Below are positions 1 through 6,425 of a DNA stretch of 7,767 bases, one piece after another. The position numbers and the translations under genes were made by a program. The notes beneath the pieces were generated by a model that worked only from the letters and a program-made list of their open reading frames with translations, was not told the origin of the DNA and made no database searches. The DNA comes from an uncultured Pseudomonadota bacterium (GTDB lineage Bacteria > SAR324 > NAC60-12). Numbering within the stretch: position 1 is the stretch's first letter; each line of letters begins with the position of its first letter. The stretch covers positions 1 to 7,767 of the forward strand of contig CAJXNF010000120.1 in NCBI GenBank assembly GCA_913056375.1, read 5' to 3'.

Positions 1-75
1 GAGGCAGAAATGACTGATGCCCAAATCTGTGGAACACTTATGCCAGCTGGGAATATGGTTCACAAGGATTGCTGA
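1..75 (+). CDS. C-terminal end of a pentapeptide-repeat protein (5' part outside window)
   Basis: Frame 1 is open from the window edge to a TGA at 73-75, giving 24 residues. The tail reads CGTLMPAGNMVHKDC, which matches in spacing the tail of the complete pentapeptide-repeat lipoprotein at 4449-5138 (CGTTLPNGEITVRDC). Over the last 24 residues 8 positions are identical, including both cysteines, G-T, P, G and D, and several others are conservative. The residues before the cap (AEMTDAQI) fit a degenerate A(x)(L/M)xx pentapeptide pattern. I infer the 3' end of a paralogous repeat protein. Its N-terminus, and so whether it is also a lipoprotein, lies outside the window. It converges on the PilZ gene across an 81-bp gap in which I see no convincing terminator. 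Confidence 0.62.
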   Translation, partial: EAEMTDAQICGTLMPAGNMVHKDC

Positions 76-156
76 CTAGAGAAGATAGCGACCGCTTCTG
101 AAAGTATCAAAAAAGATCGCTAGGAAGGACAAAAACGAGGGGAGGGTTGGGCAACT

Positions 157-552
157 TTAGTGATGTGTCTGGTGCTTGTGGATTTCAATCAGTTTTTCGA
201 TTCCATGCTCATGGAACAGCGCCCCCCGAAAATCTACATTGATGATGTAGTGATCGTTTGATGTGTGATGGGAGCGTACTACCAAAGCATGAATAGGTGA
301 GCAGGCAACTAACTCCTCTGCATTGGCCTCCGAAGGAATGTAAAACGTCATGCTGATTTTCGCATGAGGACTGCAGTGACTATTCGCAACCATCTTGCAA
401 CCTCCCATACTGATATCAAGCACCTTCACGACTCCCTCATTCTCATTATAGAGTAGTGTTGCTGGTAGCACGACGGGATAGCGTTTGTGATGCCTTCGAC
501 AGTCTCCTCGATAGTGCTTGCTATCAACAAATCTCACTTCATGGTTTTGCAT
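157..552 (-). CDS. Small single-domain PilZ protein (probable c-di-GMP receptor)
   Basis: 131 residues. Both c-di-GMP binding signatures of the PilZ family are visible: an RxxxR motif at residues 20-24 (RHHKR) and D-x-S-x-x-G at 46-51 (DISMGG), separated by a beta-strand-like segment as expected. The rest (to about residue 112) alternates short hydrophobic strands, consistent with the PilZ beta-barrel, and the C-terminal 20 residues look like the usual closing helix. There is no other domain, membrane segment or signal peptide, so it should be a cytoplasmic stand-alone adaptor that binds c-di-GMP and acts on a partner protein; the target cannot be told from this window. The tail is histidine-rich (HKHQTHH). 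The ATG start at 552 is supported by an AGAGG (complement of 561-565) 8 nt upstream. The gene appears monocistronic. The domain assignment is strong; the cellular process (motility, exopolysaccharide or other) is not visible. Confidence 0.88.
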   Translation of the reverse strand: MQNHEVRFVDSKHYRGDCRRHHKRYPVVLPATLLYNENEGVVKVLDISMGGCKMVANSHCSPHAKISMTFYIPSEANAEELVACSPIHALVVRSHHTSNDHYIINVDFRGALFHEHGIEKLIEIHKHQTHH

Positions 553-874
553 CTTTTTTTCCTCTGACTATAGCTGTTTAATGGAGGCTGGTCGTACTGG
601 TTAACTTTTCGCTATTTTGGGTCTTTACTTCAATTTCTGTTGAAGAGGTTGCCTCACAATCTCAGGATTGTTGGAGTTAAATTGTTATTTTTAACAATCT
701 TGACAAGATAGCAGATATTCTTGCCATTGAATCAATAACTGAGTCAAGTAAATTCGCTCTCTTTGAATTGCTACCAAATTATTTTTGATCTGAATTTCAA
801 CGCAGTTCTTACTTCCGTAGAACAGAATTCACTACCGCAAATACGGGGGCAAACAAAACGATTAGCGATCTAGT
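553..874. other. 322-bp intergenic region between the DUF3726 gene and the PilZ gene
   Basis: Both flanking genes are on the minus strand, so this holds the 3' end region of the dipeptidase-like operon and the promoter region of the PilZ gene. I find no coding sequence with a credible start and codon pattern. The notable content is a cluster of four inverted repeats at 628-709, listed separately. A further weaker GTTCT/AGAAC repeat lies at 805-823, closer to the operon end, without a T-tract. No convincing -35/-10 pair for the PilZ gene was found; a TATAGT near its ribosome binding site has no matching -35. Confidence 0.6.
628..709. repeat. Cluster of four short perfect inverted repeats
   Basis: Four perfect inverted repeats lie in 82 bp. 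They are CTTCAA(6)TTGAAG at 628-645, ACAATC(4)GATTGT at 656-671, ATTGTTA(4)TAACAAT at 681-698, and ATCTTG(1)CAAGAT at 697-709. The second and third share the ATTGT/ACAAT half-site, and the third and fourth overlap by two bases. No T-tract follows any of them in either direction, so they are not typical intrinsic terminators. They could be operator sites for a regulator of the PilZ gene, mRNA hairpins at the end of the upstream operon, or chance in AT-rich DNA. The symmetry is seen directly; the role is unknown. Confidence 0.55.
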
Positions 875-1579
875 TTAAGAGGTGGGATCATCGTGACCAC
901 CAGCTCGGAGTCGCGATAAATCTGAGGCAGGAACCAAGGTCTGATGAGCGAAGGCCTCCAACTGTTCAAGAATTTGCTTTGACACACCCACGCAGTATTG
1001 GGGATTTTTTGTCTCGATAGAAACCATGTTCGAGTTAGAACGTGTAATCCTCACATCGACTGTCTTCCCAAATTCCATTGAAACCTGATTAATCTCTAAA
1101 CTAGGCTGAGCGTCCTGATTCAAGAACAGGGACTGTTCCTCCCACTGAATTTGCAGTGGATGCTGAATCTGTCGAGCAGTTCTTGCTGCAAATGGTAGAA
1201 GACAGGGCAGACCCATCACAGACTCAATCACCAGTGAAGAAGCCCCCAATCCTTCGGGCAATTGTGCAAAATCCATCAGTGCTAGTCCACAGCGCAACGG
1301 ACAAAGTGGGTGATTGTTACCTTTCCAACATCGAGTAGCTGGTCTTGGAGCTTGCAGGTCATTCGACTGCATCAAGCTCAACATAAAATCTCCACCGGGC
1401 AAACCGAACTTGCTCAACCAAGCAGCCGCCCAGCCAATTTCCTCCGCATCACTCCAGCAATAACCAGCACCCCGAGCAGCCTTGACTACCAGTTGCTGGA
1501 GTTCAGACTGAGCAAACCAAAGTTCAATAGAAGGACAACAATCCTCCAAGACTTGTTGATTCTCAGGAGACATCTGCAT
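875..1579 (-). CDS. DUF3726 family protein of unknown function
   Basis: 234 residues with no assigned biochemical role. Features typical of DUF3726, recognised from memory, are an N-terminal KAARGAGYxWSDAEE block (residues 33-47) followed by AAAWL and GLPGG. A C-terminal segment reads LEAFAHQTLVPASDLSRLRAGG (residues 207-228 approx.), ending in an acidic tail where homologs usually end in a similar sequence. There is no signal peptide or membrane helix, so it is probably cytoplasmic. It is the last gene of the operon and overlaps the 556-residue gene by 17 bp from the ATG at 1579, or 11 bp if the second ATG at 1573 is used. Neither start has a clear Shine-Dalgarno, which suggests translational coupling. 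The family alignment begins near residue 23, so the first 22 residues may be a lineage-specific extension or the start may be misjudged. Confidence is high for family, nil for function. Confidence 0.85.
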   Translation of the reverse strand: MQMSPENQQVLEDCCPSIELWFAQSELQQLVVKAARGAGYCWSDAEEIGWAAAWLSKFGLPGGDFMLSLMQSNDLQAPRPATRCWKGNNHPLCPLRCGLALMDFAQLPEGLGASSLVIESVMGLPCLLPFAARTARQIQHPLQIQWEEQSLFLNQDAQPSLEINQVSMEFGKTVDVRITRSNSNMVSIETKNPQYCVGVSKQILEQLEAFAHQTLVPASDLSRLRAGGHDDPTS

Positions 1580-3233
1580 GGTTCAATTCATCTGGGTAAG
1601 GTTCTCCTTGAAACAGGCTGATTCGAACCCAGCGATCAGAACGAGGATCAAAGCGAGTTGCTCCAAAAAAAGCGAGTTTGCTGCGTAAGAGGTCGATGGG
1701 TAGCATCTCAGCAGAAATGAGATTGTCCTGAATTTCAGCAAAAGGATAATGAGCAGAGAGTTGAACCCGACGGACAATGGAACGAAACTCGGGACGCAAC
1801 AACAGTAGGTGGGCCACTGGAATCCTTTCAGACCACTCTTTGAGCAAATCGCAGAGTTCAGCTACCTGGCGACCAATATCCAGAGGCTGTTCACGTTCAG
1901 CACCAGCTTCACAGTGTCGTTCCCCAAGGCGAGGTTCCAGTTTTTCTTCTGACACATACCAAAAGCGGGCGCATTGTTCTGGTTGCTGATAATCCGTTCC
2001 TAACGCCCAGGCAAAGTGACTATGCAAATGTTTTCTCAACTCACCAATTGATTGACGGCCATCGACCTTGAAAGTTACTTCTTCATCTATGGCCATCTGA
2101 TCTCCTAAATCATCAACCAACTCCCCATGTGGCTCCAATAACAGGGCCAGCAGTGCTTCCTGTGCTTCTATCGGCAGTTTGCGTTCACCCCATTGCCAGA
2201 GTACGTCCCATGGGTAGATTTGCGCTGTATCCCACTCTTCATGAACAAATGCCTGCAGTTGCCTCAAGCCTTCTCGCAGTTCTGTCAACTTGGCTACCTG
2301 CAGTGGGTGTTCACTCTGCCACTGCACTGCATTTTCCTGTGCTTCCCTGAGCGCTTCACAAAATTGATCAAGCGTTGCCGGAGCTAACTTGGGTTGGGAA
2401 CGTACCCGGGCAAGCGCCTCTTCACGAGCTGCAAACCAATGATGAATCAGCACCGGATGACGCACTAGGAAGGGAGCCATGCCCAAACCAGTCGAGTTAC
2501 CCACTCCCAACAACCTGCGTAATGTAGGATCAAGCTTCACTGCCTGCACTCCTCCTTGCTCTGCTGCCAGATGCTCGACAAGATCCACCGTGAACGCTCG
2601 GGTCAGCCAGACAGAGAGCATTTCTGCTTGAAAAGGTGCTTGCATCTCTGGTCGATTTACCAAAGTACTCCGATCAGCTGCACCAAACTTACCGGTCCCA
2701 TAGACGGCCGTAGTACGCATCAGGTAACCCGTCTGCTCCAGACGACTTCGCTCGGGCTGACGCCCCTGAGCCAATTCTTTCACCACATACTCAAAGAGTC
2801 GTACAGAACGATTAGCCCGACTCAGCGATAGCTCCTTCGCTGAAATACGTCCTGCTTCTTGAAGAGGAACATTGCGTTCTAACCGTTCGATATCAGCAGT
2901 GCTGGGAGTACCATCAAATAGAGTGAACGTGGCATCCCAAGCAGTTGCAATCACCCTATCTGAGCGCATCTCCTCTGGAAGATCATGCGCGAAGGCCACC
3001 AAGCTATAACAGCGCTCAGGACCTTGCGCTCGGTAAACGGCGTGGCCGACCCCTTGCCGGTTGATCTGCCAGACTGGACGGTCAAAGCTCCAATTTTCTT
3101 TCTTTAGGCGACGCAGCAATTGACGCAGAAAGGAGAGCCGTGTTGGGTGACTACAGCCCATGCGTGTAAGGCGCATCACCTGGCTGGGAGAGCGATAAAA
3201 CCTGGCTGGAACTGTTTGCTCGATTGGCTTCAC
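1563..3233 (-). CDS. Uncharacterised 556-residue protein, partner of the DUF3726 protein
   Basis: I recognise this as a family that accompanies DUF3726 genes in marine Proteobacteria, but I know of no assigned function. Visible blocks that look conserved are: YRSPSQVMRLTRMG near residues 13-26; a DLPEEMRSDRVIATAWD segment (84-100); SRANRSVRLFEYVV (138-151); GYLMRTTAVYGTGKFG (169-184); PFQAEMLSVWL (200-210); GVGNSTGLGMAPFLVRHP (243-260) followed by VLIHHW; and DPRSDRWVRI near the C-terminus (529-538). There is no signal peptide or transmembrane helix, and the middle is helical and charged. It starts with GTG at 3233, overlapping the upstream stop as GTGA, with GGAGG 7 nt upstream inside the dipeptidase-like gene. 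The stop overlaps the next gene. The glycine-rich block could be a nucleotide or cofactor loop, but it is not a canonical P-loop or Rossmann motif. Nothing suggests truncation. Confidence 0.8.
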   Translation of the reverse strand: MKPIEQTVPARFYRSPSQVMRLTRMGCSHPTRLSFLRQLLRRLKKENWSFDRPVWQINRQGVGHAVYRAQGPERCYSLVAFAHDLPEEMRSDRVIATAWDATFTLFDGTPSTADIERLERNVPLQEAGRISAKELSLSRANRSVRLFEYVVKELAQGRQPERSRLEQTGYLMRTTAVYGTGKFGAADRSTLVNRPEMQAPFQAEMLSVWLTRAFTVDLVEHLAAEQGGVQAVKLDPTLRRLLGVGNSTGLGMAPFLVRHPVLIHHWFAAREEALARVRSQPKLAPATLDQFCEALREAQENAVQWQSEHPLQVAKLTELREGLRQLQAFVHEEWDTAQIYPWDVLWQWGERKLPIEAQEALLALLLEPHGELVDDLGDQMAIDEEVTFKVDGRQSIGELRKHLHSHFAWALGTDYQQPEQCARFWYVSEEKLEPRLGERHCEAGAEREQPLDIGRQVAELCDLLKEWSERIPVAHLLLLRPEFRSIVRRVQLSAHYPFAEIQDNLISAEMLPIDLLRSKLAFFGATRFDPRSDRWVRISLFQGEPYPDELNHADVS

Positions 3234-4222
3234 GTGACGTCCTCCGTTCTTGTAGAGAAGCTCTCCGCAAAAAATCTTGCCCAGTTATTCCCTAAAATGC
3301 CGAAGACTTCCTCCTCAGCAAAACCTACCTCCCGCAAGCCCTCTGCCAAGCTGCCAAAAGCGCGATTATCTGGATACCATTCTGGCATCGGTGGGAACCC
3401 GGGGATCTTGGCACTTCCTTCACCATAATCCAAGGATTTGGTCCAGCGTCCGTTGCGCATCCATTCCACAATCTCGTCCGGTTGATCCTGACAGAGATCC
3501 GAACCTATCCCTATCTGGGTCACTCCCATCAACTCAGCGGTCTGGGCCACCATCTCGCAGAAGGATCTTCTAGTACAGTTAGTCCCCTCTTTCAAATGAT
3601 GCGGATAAAGTGAGAATCCAAGCATCCCACCAGATTCACCGAGAGAACGTAATACCTGATCGGACTTGTTACGCAGTGCCGGATGCCAAAAGGTTGGGTT
3701 AGCGTGCGTAATGGCGATTGGTCGACTAGAAAGTTCAATCGCTTCCAGAGTTGAGCGCTCTGCAGAGTGACTCATGTCGATCACCAAACCCACCCTGTTC
3801 ATTTCCTTGATTACTTCACGTCCCATCCGCGTCAAACCAGGATCTTCCTGCTCATAGCAACCGGTCGCCAGCAGTGACTGGTTATTATAACTGAGCTGCA
3901 TGAAGCGCAGACCCAAGCGATGAAGAATCTCCACTAGACCGATGTCGTCTTCCATGCAACTGGGATTCTGTGATCCAAAGAAGATCGCTGTTCGATTAGT
4001 CTGTTGGGCCTTCTCCAAGTCACTGGTGTCCAATCCCTGGAAAATCAAATCTGGGTAGCGCTCAAACCATCGATTCCACGCTTCCATCACCAGCACGGTT
4101 TCCCGAAAATTTTCGTGGTAGGTGATTGTCACGTGGATCCCATCTAGCTGGCCTTCGCGGAGTTGACGAAAGATCTTCTCGGACCAGTTGGCGTACTGCA
4201 GGGCATCAATGCGAAAGTTCAT
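3230..4222 (-). CDS. Dipeptidase-like protein of peptidase family M19 with an altered metal site
   Basis: 330 residues. M19 (renal/membrane dipeptidase) enzymes hydrolyse dipeptides with two zinc ions in a TIM barrel. Landmarks seen here are the bridging glutamate as ME at 90-91, LGLRFMQLSYNNQS at 103-116 (the family's GvRymtLTHn region), DMSH with His152, ITHAN with His173, the HPALRNKSD segment with Arg184 (substrate-carboxylate position), and GIGSD with Asp242. The N-terminal HxD that supplies two ligands of the first metal is absent; the equivalent stretch reads FRIDALQYANWS (residues 3-14). From memory this is a recurrent M19 subgroup, so the loss is probably ancestral rather than a new mutation. 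There is no signal peptide or lipobox, so it is likely cytoplasmic. It is first in the three-gene operon, with an AAAAGG ribosome site 5 nt before the ATG, and its stop overlaps the next start. It may be a dipeptidase of altered metal content or a different amidohydrolase; a peptidase activity should not be assumed. Confidence 0.85.
   Translation of the reverse strand: MNFRIDALQYANWSEKIFRQLREGQLDGIHVTITYHENFRETVLVMEAWNRWFERYPDLIFQGLDTSDLEKAQQTNRTAIFFGSQNPSCMEDDIGLVEILHRLGLRFMQLSYNNQSLLATGCYEQEDPGLTRMGREVIKEMNRVGLVIDMSHSAERSTLEAIELSSRPIAITHANPTFWHPALRNKSDQVLRSLGESGGMLGFSLYPHHLKEGTNCTRRSFCEMVAQTAELMGVTQIGIGSDLCQDQPDEIVEWMRNGRWTKSLDYGEGSAKIPGFPPMPEWYPDNRAFGSLAEGLREVGFAEEEVFGILGNNWARFFAESFSTRTEDVT
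3241..3245 (-). promoter_or_regulatory. Ribosome binding site fixing the GTG start of the 556-residue gene
   Basis: The minus strand reads GGAGG here, inside the 3' end of the dipeptidase-like gene and 7 nt before the GTG at 3233-3231. The GTG and the upstream TGA share bases (GTGA). The strong site supports this GTG as the true start and indicates coupled translation of the two proteins. Confidence 0.75.
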
Positions 4223-4356
4223 GCGTACCTTTTTTTGTCATCTACTAACAGGGGGTCTTGTCAACAAAATGCAGGTGTAACAGGAATTTTCACCAAATAC
4301 CACCCCTTGTCCCACTCTGTACAAAGTCGTTTCAACAGTTTATTGATTGGAATCCA

Positions 4357-4385
4357 TTGACGGTTATGCACTCCTCAGTCATCAT
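4357..4385 (+). promoter_or_regulatory. Candidate sigma70-type promoter for the pentapeptide lipoprotein gene
   Basis: TTGACG (4357-4362, 5/6 match to the -35 consensus) is followed after 17 bp by CATCAT (4380-4385, 4/6 match to the -10). The 5' untranslated region would be about 55 nt and would contain the strong Shine-Dalgarno. It is read by eye only, and the -10 is imperfect. Confidence 0.35.
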
Positions 4386-4434
4386 CATGAAAAATAAACA
4401 CAACTCATTTGAAAGACTCGTAAGATTCAAAGAG

Positions 4435-4442
4435 AAGGAGGT
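4435..4442 (+). promoter_or_regulatory. Strong Shine-Dalgarno (AAGGAGGT) of the pentapeptide lipoprotein gene
   Basis: A perfect anti-16S complement ends 6 nt before the ATG at 4449. It fixes this start over the downstream ATG at residue 14 and predicts high translation. Confidence 0.8.
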
Positions 4443-4448
4443 GCGCCA

Positions 4449-5138
4449 ATGGTTGTCACCAAAAGTTGGCAATACAGAATTCGCCCAATGATCCTAAGTT
4501 GCTTGGGCATCATCAGTGTCAGTCTGGGAGCTTGCCAGAGCAGCTTTCTTCAACAACCCCTAGCTCTGGATCAAGACGATCTCGTGAAGCTGATGGAGAA
4601 CAAAGACTGCCCAGGCTGTAACCTGGTTGGAGCCGATCTTAGTGGAATGAGTCTCGAAGGCAGTGACCTCAGTTTTTCCAATCTCCAAGGGGCTAGATTG
4701 CGTGGAACCGACCTACGCCGAGCACGACTGCGTGGAGCCAAGTTGACCGAGGCAGATTTCAGTGGGGCAGACCTATTGGACGCCAACCTGGAAGAAACAG
4801 ATTTGGAAGGCGCTCAGCTGACCGGAGCTAATCTGCGTGGTGTAGAACTGTGGAACTCGAACCTTAGAAGCGCCAAGCTTCGAGGTACTTCTCTTGAGGA
4901 AGCAAGCTTGCGGGATACTCGCATGGAAGGAGCCGATCTCAGCGGTGCCGTCTTGTTTGAAGCTAATTTGGAGGAAGCAAATTTGACCGGAGTGAACCTC
5001 AACGCAGCGGACCTGCGAGGAGTCAAAATGCGGCGTACCAACCTGACCAACGTCAAGATGGAAGGAACCGATCTGAACTACGCAAAGCTCTGCGGCACAA
5101 CTCTACCAAATGGTGAGATAACGGTTCGGGATTGCTGA
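4449..5138 (+). CDS. Pentapeptide-repeat outer-membrane-type lipoprotein
   Basis: 229 residues. The N-terminus is a lipoprotein signal peptide: positive residues (K5, R10, R12), a hydrophobic core (about 14-26) and a lipobox LGAC with the lipidated cysteine at 29. Gln follows the cysteine rather than Asp, so by the usual rule it would be sent to the outer membrane. After a short linker and a CPGC motif (54-57), residues 57-220 are about 33 consecutive pentapeptides of the A(D/N)LxG type. These are predicted to form a right-handed quadrilateral beta-helix of roughly 8 coils. A C-terminal cap, CGTTLPNGEITVRDC, follows, with cysteines at 215 and 229. Many coils carry charged side chains (R, E, D, K), giving a highly charged surface. 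Pentapeptide proteins can mimic DNA and protect gyrase, but those are cytoplasmic; the lipobox argues against that role here. The function is not known. The gene appears to be monocistronic and divergent from the M19-like operon. Confidence 0.9.
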   Translation: MVVTKSWQYRIRPMILSCLGIISVSLGACQSSFLQQPLALDQDDLVKLMENKDCPGCNLVGADLSGMSLEGSDLSFSNLQGARLRGTDLRRARLRGAKLTEADFSGADLLDANLEETDLEGAQLTGANLRGVELWNSNLRSAKLRGTSLEEASLRDTRMEGADLSGAVLFEANLEEANLTGVNLNAADLRGVKMRRTNLTNVKMEGTDLNYAKLCGTTLPNGEITVRDC

Positions 5139-5158
5139 AAAGAAAATCGGATGGAATT

Positions 5159-5186
5159 GGGGAAAATCTTTTTGAAGACTCTCCCC
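5159..5186. terminator. Hairpin between convergent genes, possible bidirectional terminator
   Basis: GGGGA (5159-5163) pairs with TCCCC (5182-5186), and TCTT (5167-5170) pairs with AAGA (5175-5178) around a TTTG loop, with two mismatches between the two helices. It sits 20 bp after the lipoprotein stop and 52 bp before the end of the converging phosphodiesterase gene. There is no T-tract, so intrinsic termination is uncertain. A second small stem, TCTCT/AGAGA (5205-5219), is followed on the minus strand after two bases by TTTT and could serve the phosphodiesterase transcript. Confidence 0.38.
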
Positions 5187-5237
5187 GAGGGTAACACCAA
5201 AATCTCTCTTGTCTAGAGAAATCAGCGAGTTGGGCAA

Positions 5238-6425
5238 CTATGGAAGGTCCATGCAATTAGCGTAGTACGTTGTCGTCGCGGGCCAATCACTGAAGACTCC
5301 AATCACTCCGACCTGCTGCGCGAGCACGTCTAACACCTTCATCACATCCCCATCATTGTTGATCGCTTCCTTCACCGTTTGATAGTACCAACCACCACCT
5401 CCATTCAACGGTCCGGAACGCTCCAGCGTCCAGGTGATCAACTCAATTCCTGCCTGCCGGGCCTGACGTGCATACGCTGAGGGCACAATTTCTCCACCGT
5501 CAAGATCAAGCAAAGCATAAATTGGTGGGGCCAGAATACGTACTCCCTGCTCTGCTAACTCCTGCATATCCTCAAGCGACGAACGAAAGCTGGGACGATA
5601 AGTCCGACCATCTAGATAGACCGCCTGCTTGCCAAACTCTGGTTCCTTCTCAATCCAGTAAAGAACATCATCCAGGCTAAAGGACTGAGGGAACACATCA
5701 TTAGGTGTGACCCCAGCAGCTTTGTATTCCTCAATCAGCTTTTGGGCATAATCCTGCTGGCTGAACTCACCTTCGTAGGGCATCTCCTCCTTGGCTGACT
5801 TCAACTCTGGGGTGAACTTCACACCAAGTTCCTTGAATAACTCAATGCTCTCGGCATGGGTCATCAAGGTACCACGAGTTGCGTAGAGGTCTGTACGCCA
5901 GTTGGCGGTTCCTCCCATGTATTCTTCAGGAGTAGTCGCAAACGGATTGGCTGCATCCATCTTTCCTTGTAGGCGCTTAAATTCAGCCAAGGTTAAATCA
6001 GAGGTACGGCACTCTACCTTGGCTTTCTTGCCGCTGGTTGGATCTCCCGGTTCGAAAGGCACTGAACACTTGGCCGCCAGATCAGGATGGGCCAAGATGT
6101 CGGTGGTCGTATGCAAATCTGCTTGTGAATGCCGACAAACCAAATGGTGATCCTTGGTGAAGGTCACATCACATTCTATAATGCCGGCACCCATCCGTGC
6201 TGCTGCCAAATAAGATTCACGTGTGTGCTCGGGAAACTGCAGAGCAGCTCCACGATGCCCGATGGAAAAATCTCGCTTGCTTACCGGTTTCTCTGAGCAT
6301 TGACTCAATTTCTCTTTCAATGGGCTCTCGTCCATATCCTCCACCAAGAAGAAGGGACGAGGCCCAAGGTGAATCGACTCCACTGCCAGCAACTCGACTG
6401 CGCCGAAGCAGATCCAACACCACAC
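5238..6425 (-). CDS. Glycerophosphodiester phosphodiesterase, secreted type, 5' end lost
   Basis: 395 residues as read. GDPD enzymes hydrolyse glycerophosphodiesters to glycerol-3-phosphate and an alcohol in a TIM barrel with a divalent metal. Visible family residues are the HRGA catalytic motif (His57, Arg58), PEHT at 65-68 (usually PENT), E84-x-D86 metal ligands, catalytic His99 in CRHS, a PELK strand with Glu207, QSF (247-249), TWT with Trp332, and DWP at 380-382. An insert of about 100 residues between His99 and Glu207 carries Cys120 and Cys139, possibly a disulfide. This belongs to the long extracytoplasmic GDPDs, which normally start with a signal peptide. None is present: the frame is closed by TAG at 6431-6429, the GTG at 6425 has no ribosome site, and the first residues read VWCWICFG. 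From memory, LGPRPFFLVEDMD (20-32) is conserved just after the signal peptide in homologs, so the sequence breaks within about 20 residues upstream of it. The alternative ATG at 6335 would delete that conserved stretch. The catalytic domain is intact, but export and expression are doubtful. Confidence 0.85.
   Translation of the reverse strand: MWCWICFGAVELLAVESIHLGPRPFFLVEDMDESPLKEKLSQCSEKPVSKRDFSIGHRGAALQFPEHTRESYLAAARMGAGIIECDVTFTKDHHLVCRHSQADLHTTTDILAHPDLAAKCSVPFEPGDPTSGKKAKVECRTSDLTLAEFKRLQGKMDAANPFATTPEEYMGGTANWRTDLYATRGTLMTHAESIELFKELGVKFTPELKSAKEEMPYEGEFSQQDYAQKLIEEYKAAGVTPNDVFPQSFSLDDVLYWIEKEPEFGKQAVYLDGRTYRPSFRSSLEDMQELAEQGVRILAPPIYALLDLDGGEIVPSAYARQARQAGIELITWTLERSGPLNGGGGWYYQTVKEAINNDGDVMKVLDVLAQQVGVIGVFSDWPATTTYYANCMDLP

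Larger units (their letters stand above)
4223..4448. other. Divergent intergenic region between the M19-like operon and the pentapeptide lipoprotein gene
   Basis: These 226 bp must carry the promoters of both the minus-strand operon and the plus-strand lipoprotein gene. Short open frames cross it but start without ribosome sites and run into the neighbouring genes in the wrong frame. A plausible plus-strand promoter is listed separately. For the operon no good -10/-35 pair was found. I saw no strong inverted repeats here. Confidence 0.55.

Noticed and set aside
86..122. TAGCGA/TCGCTA inverted repeat between the partial pentapeptide gene and the PilZ gene as a terminator
   Set aside because: The stem is only 6 bp with a 25-nt loop, and no proper T-tract follows the stem on either strand.
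1156..3573. Several plus-strand open frames inside the three-gene operon
   Set aside because: All lie opposite minus-strand genes with family-level support, lack ribosome sites and show no domain-like sequence.
4236..4264. TTGACA on the minus strand (4264-4259) as the operon promoter
   Set aside because: The hexamer at the right distance is ATGACA, a poor -10, and it would leave almost no leader before the start at 4222.
4571..5056. Two minus-strand open frames (4571-4786 and 4814-5056)
   Set aside because: They are antisense by-products of the periodic pentapeptide codons, giving Arg/Ser/Leu/Pro-rich low-complexity translations without start signals.
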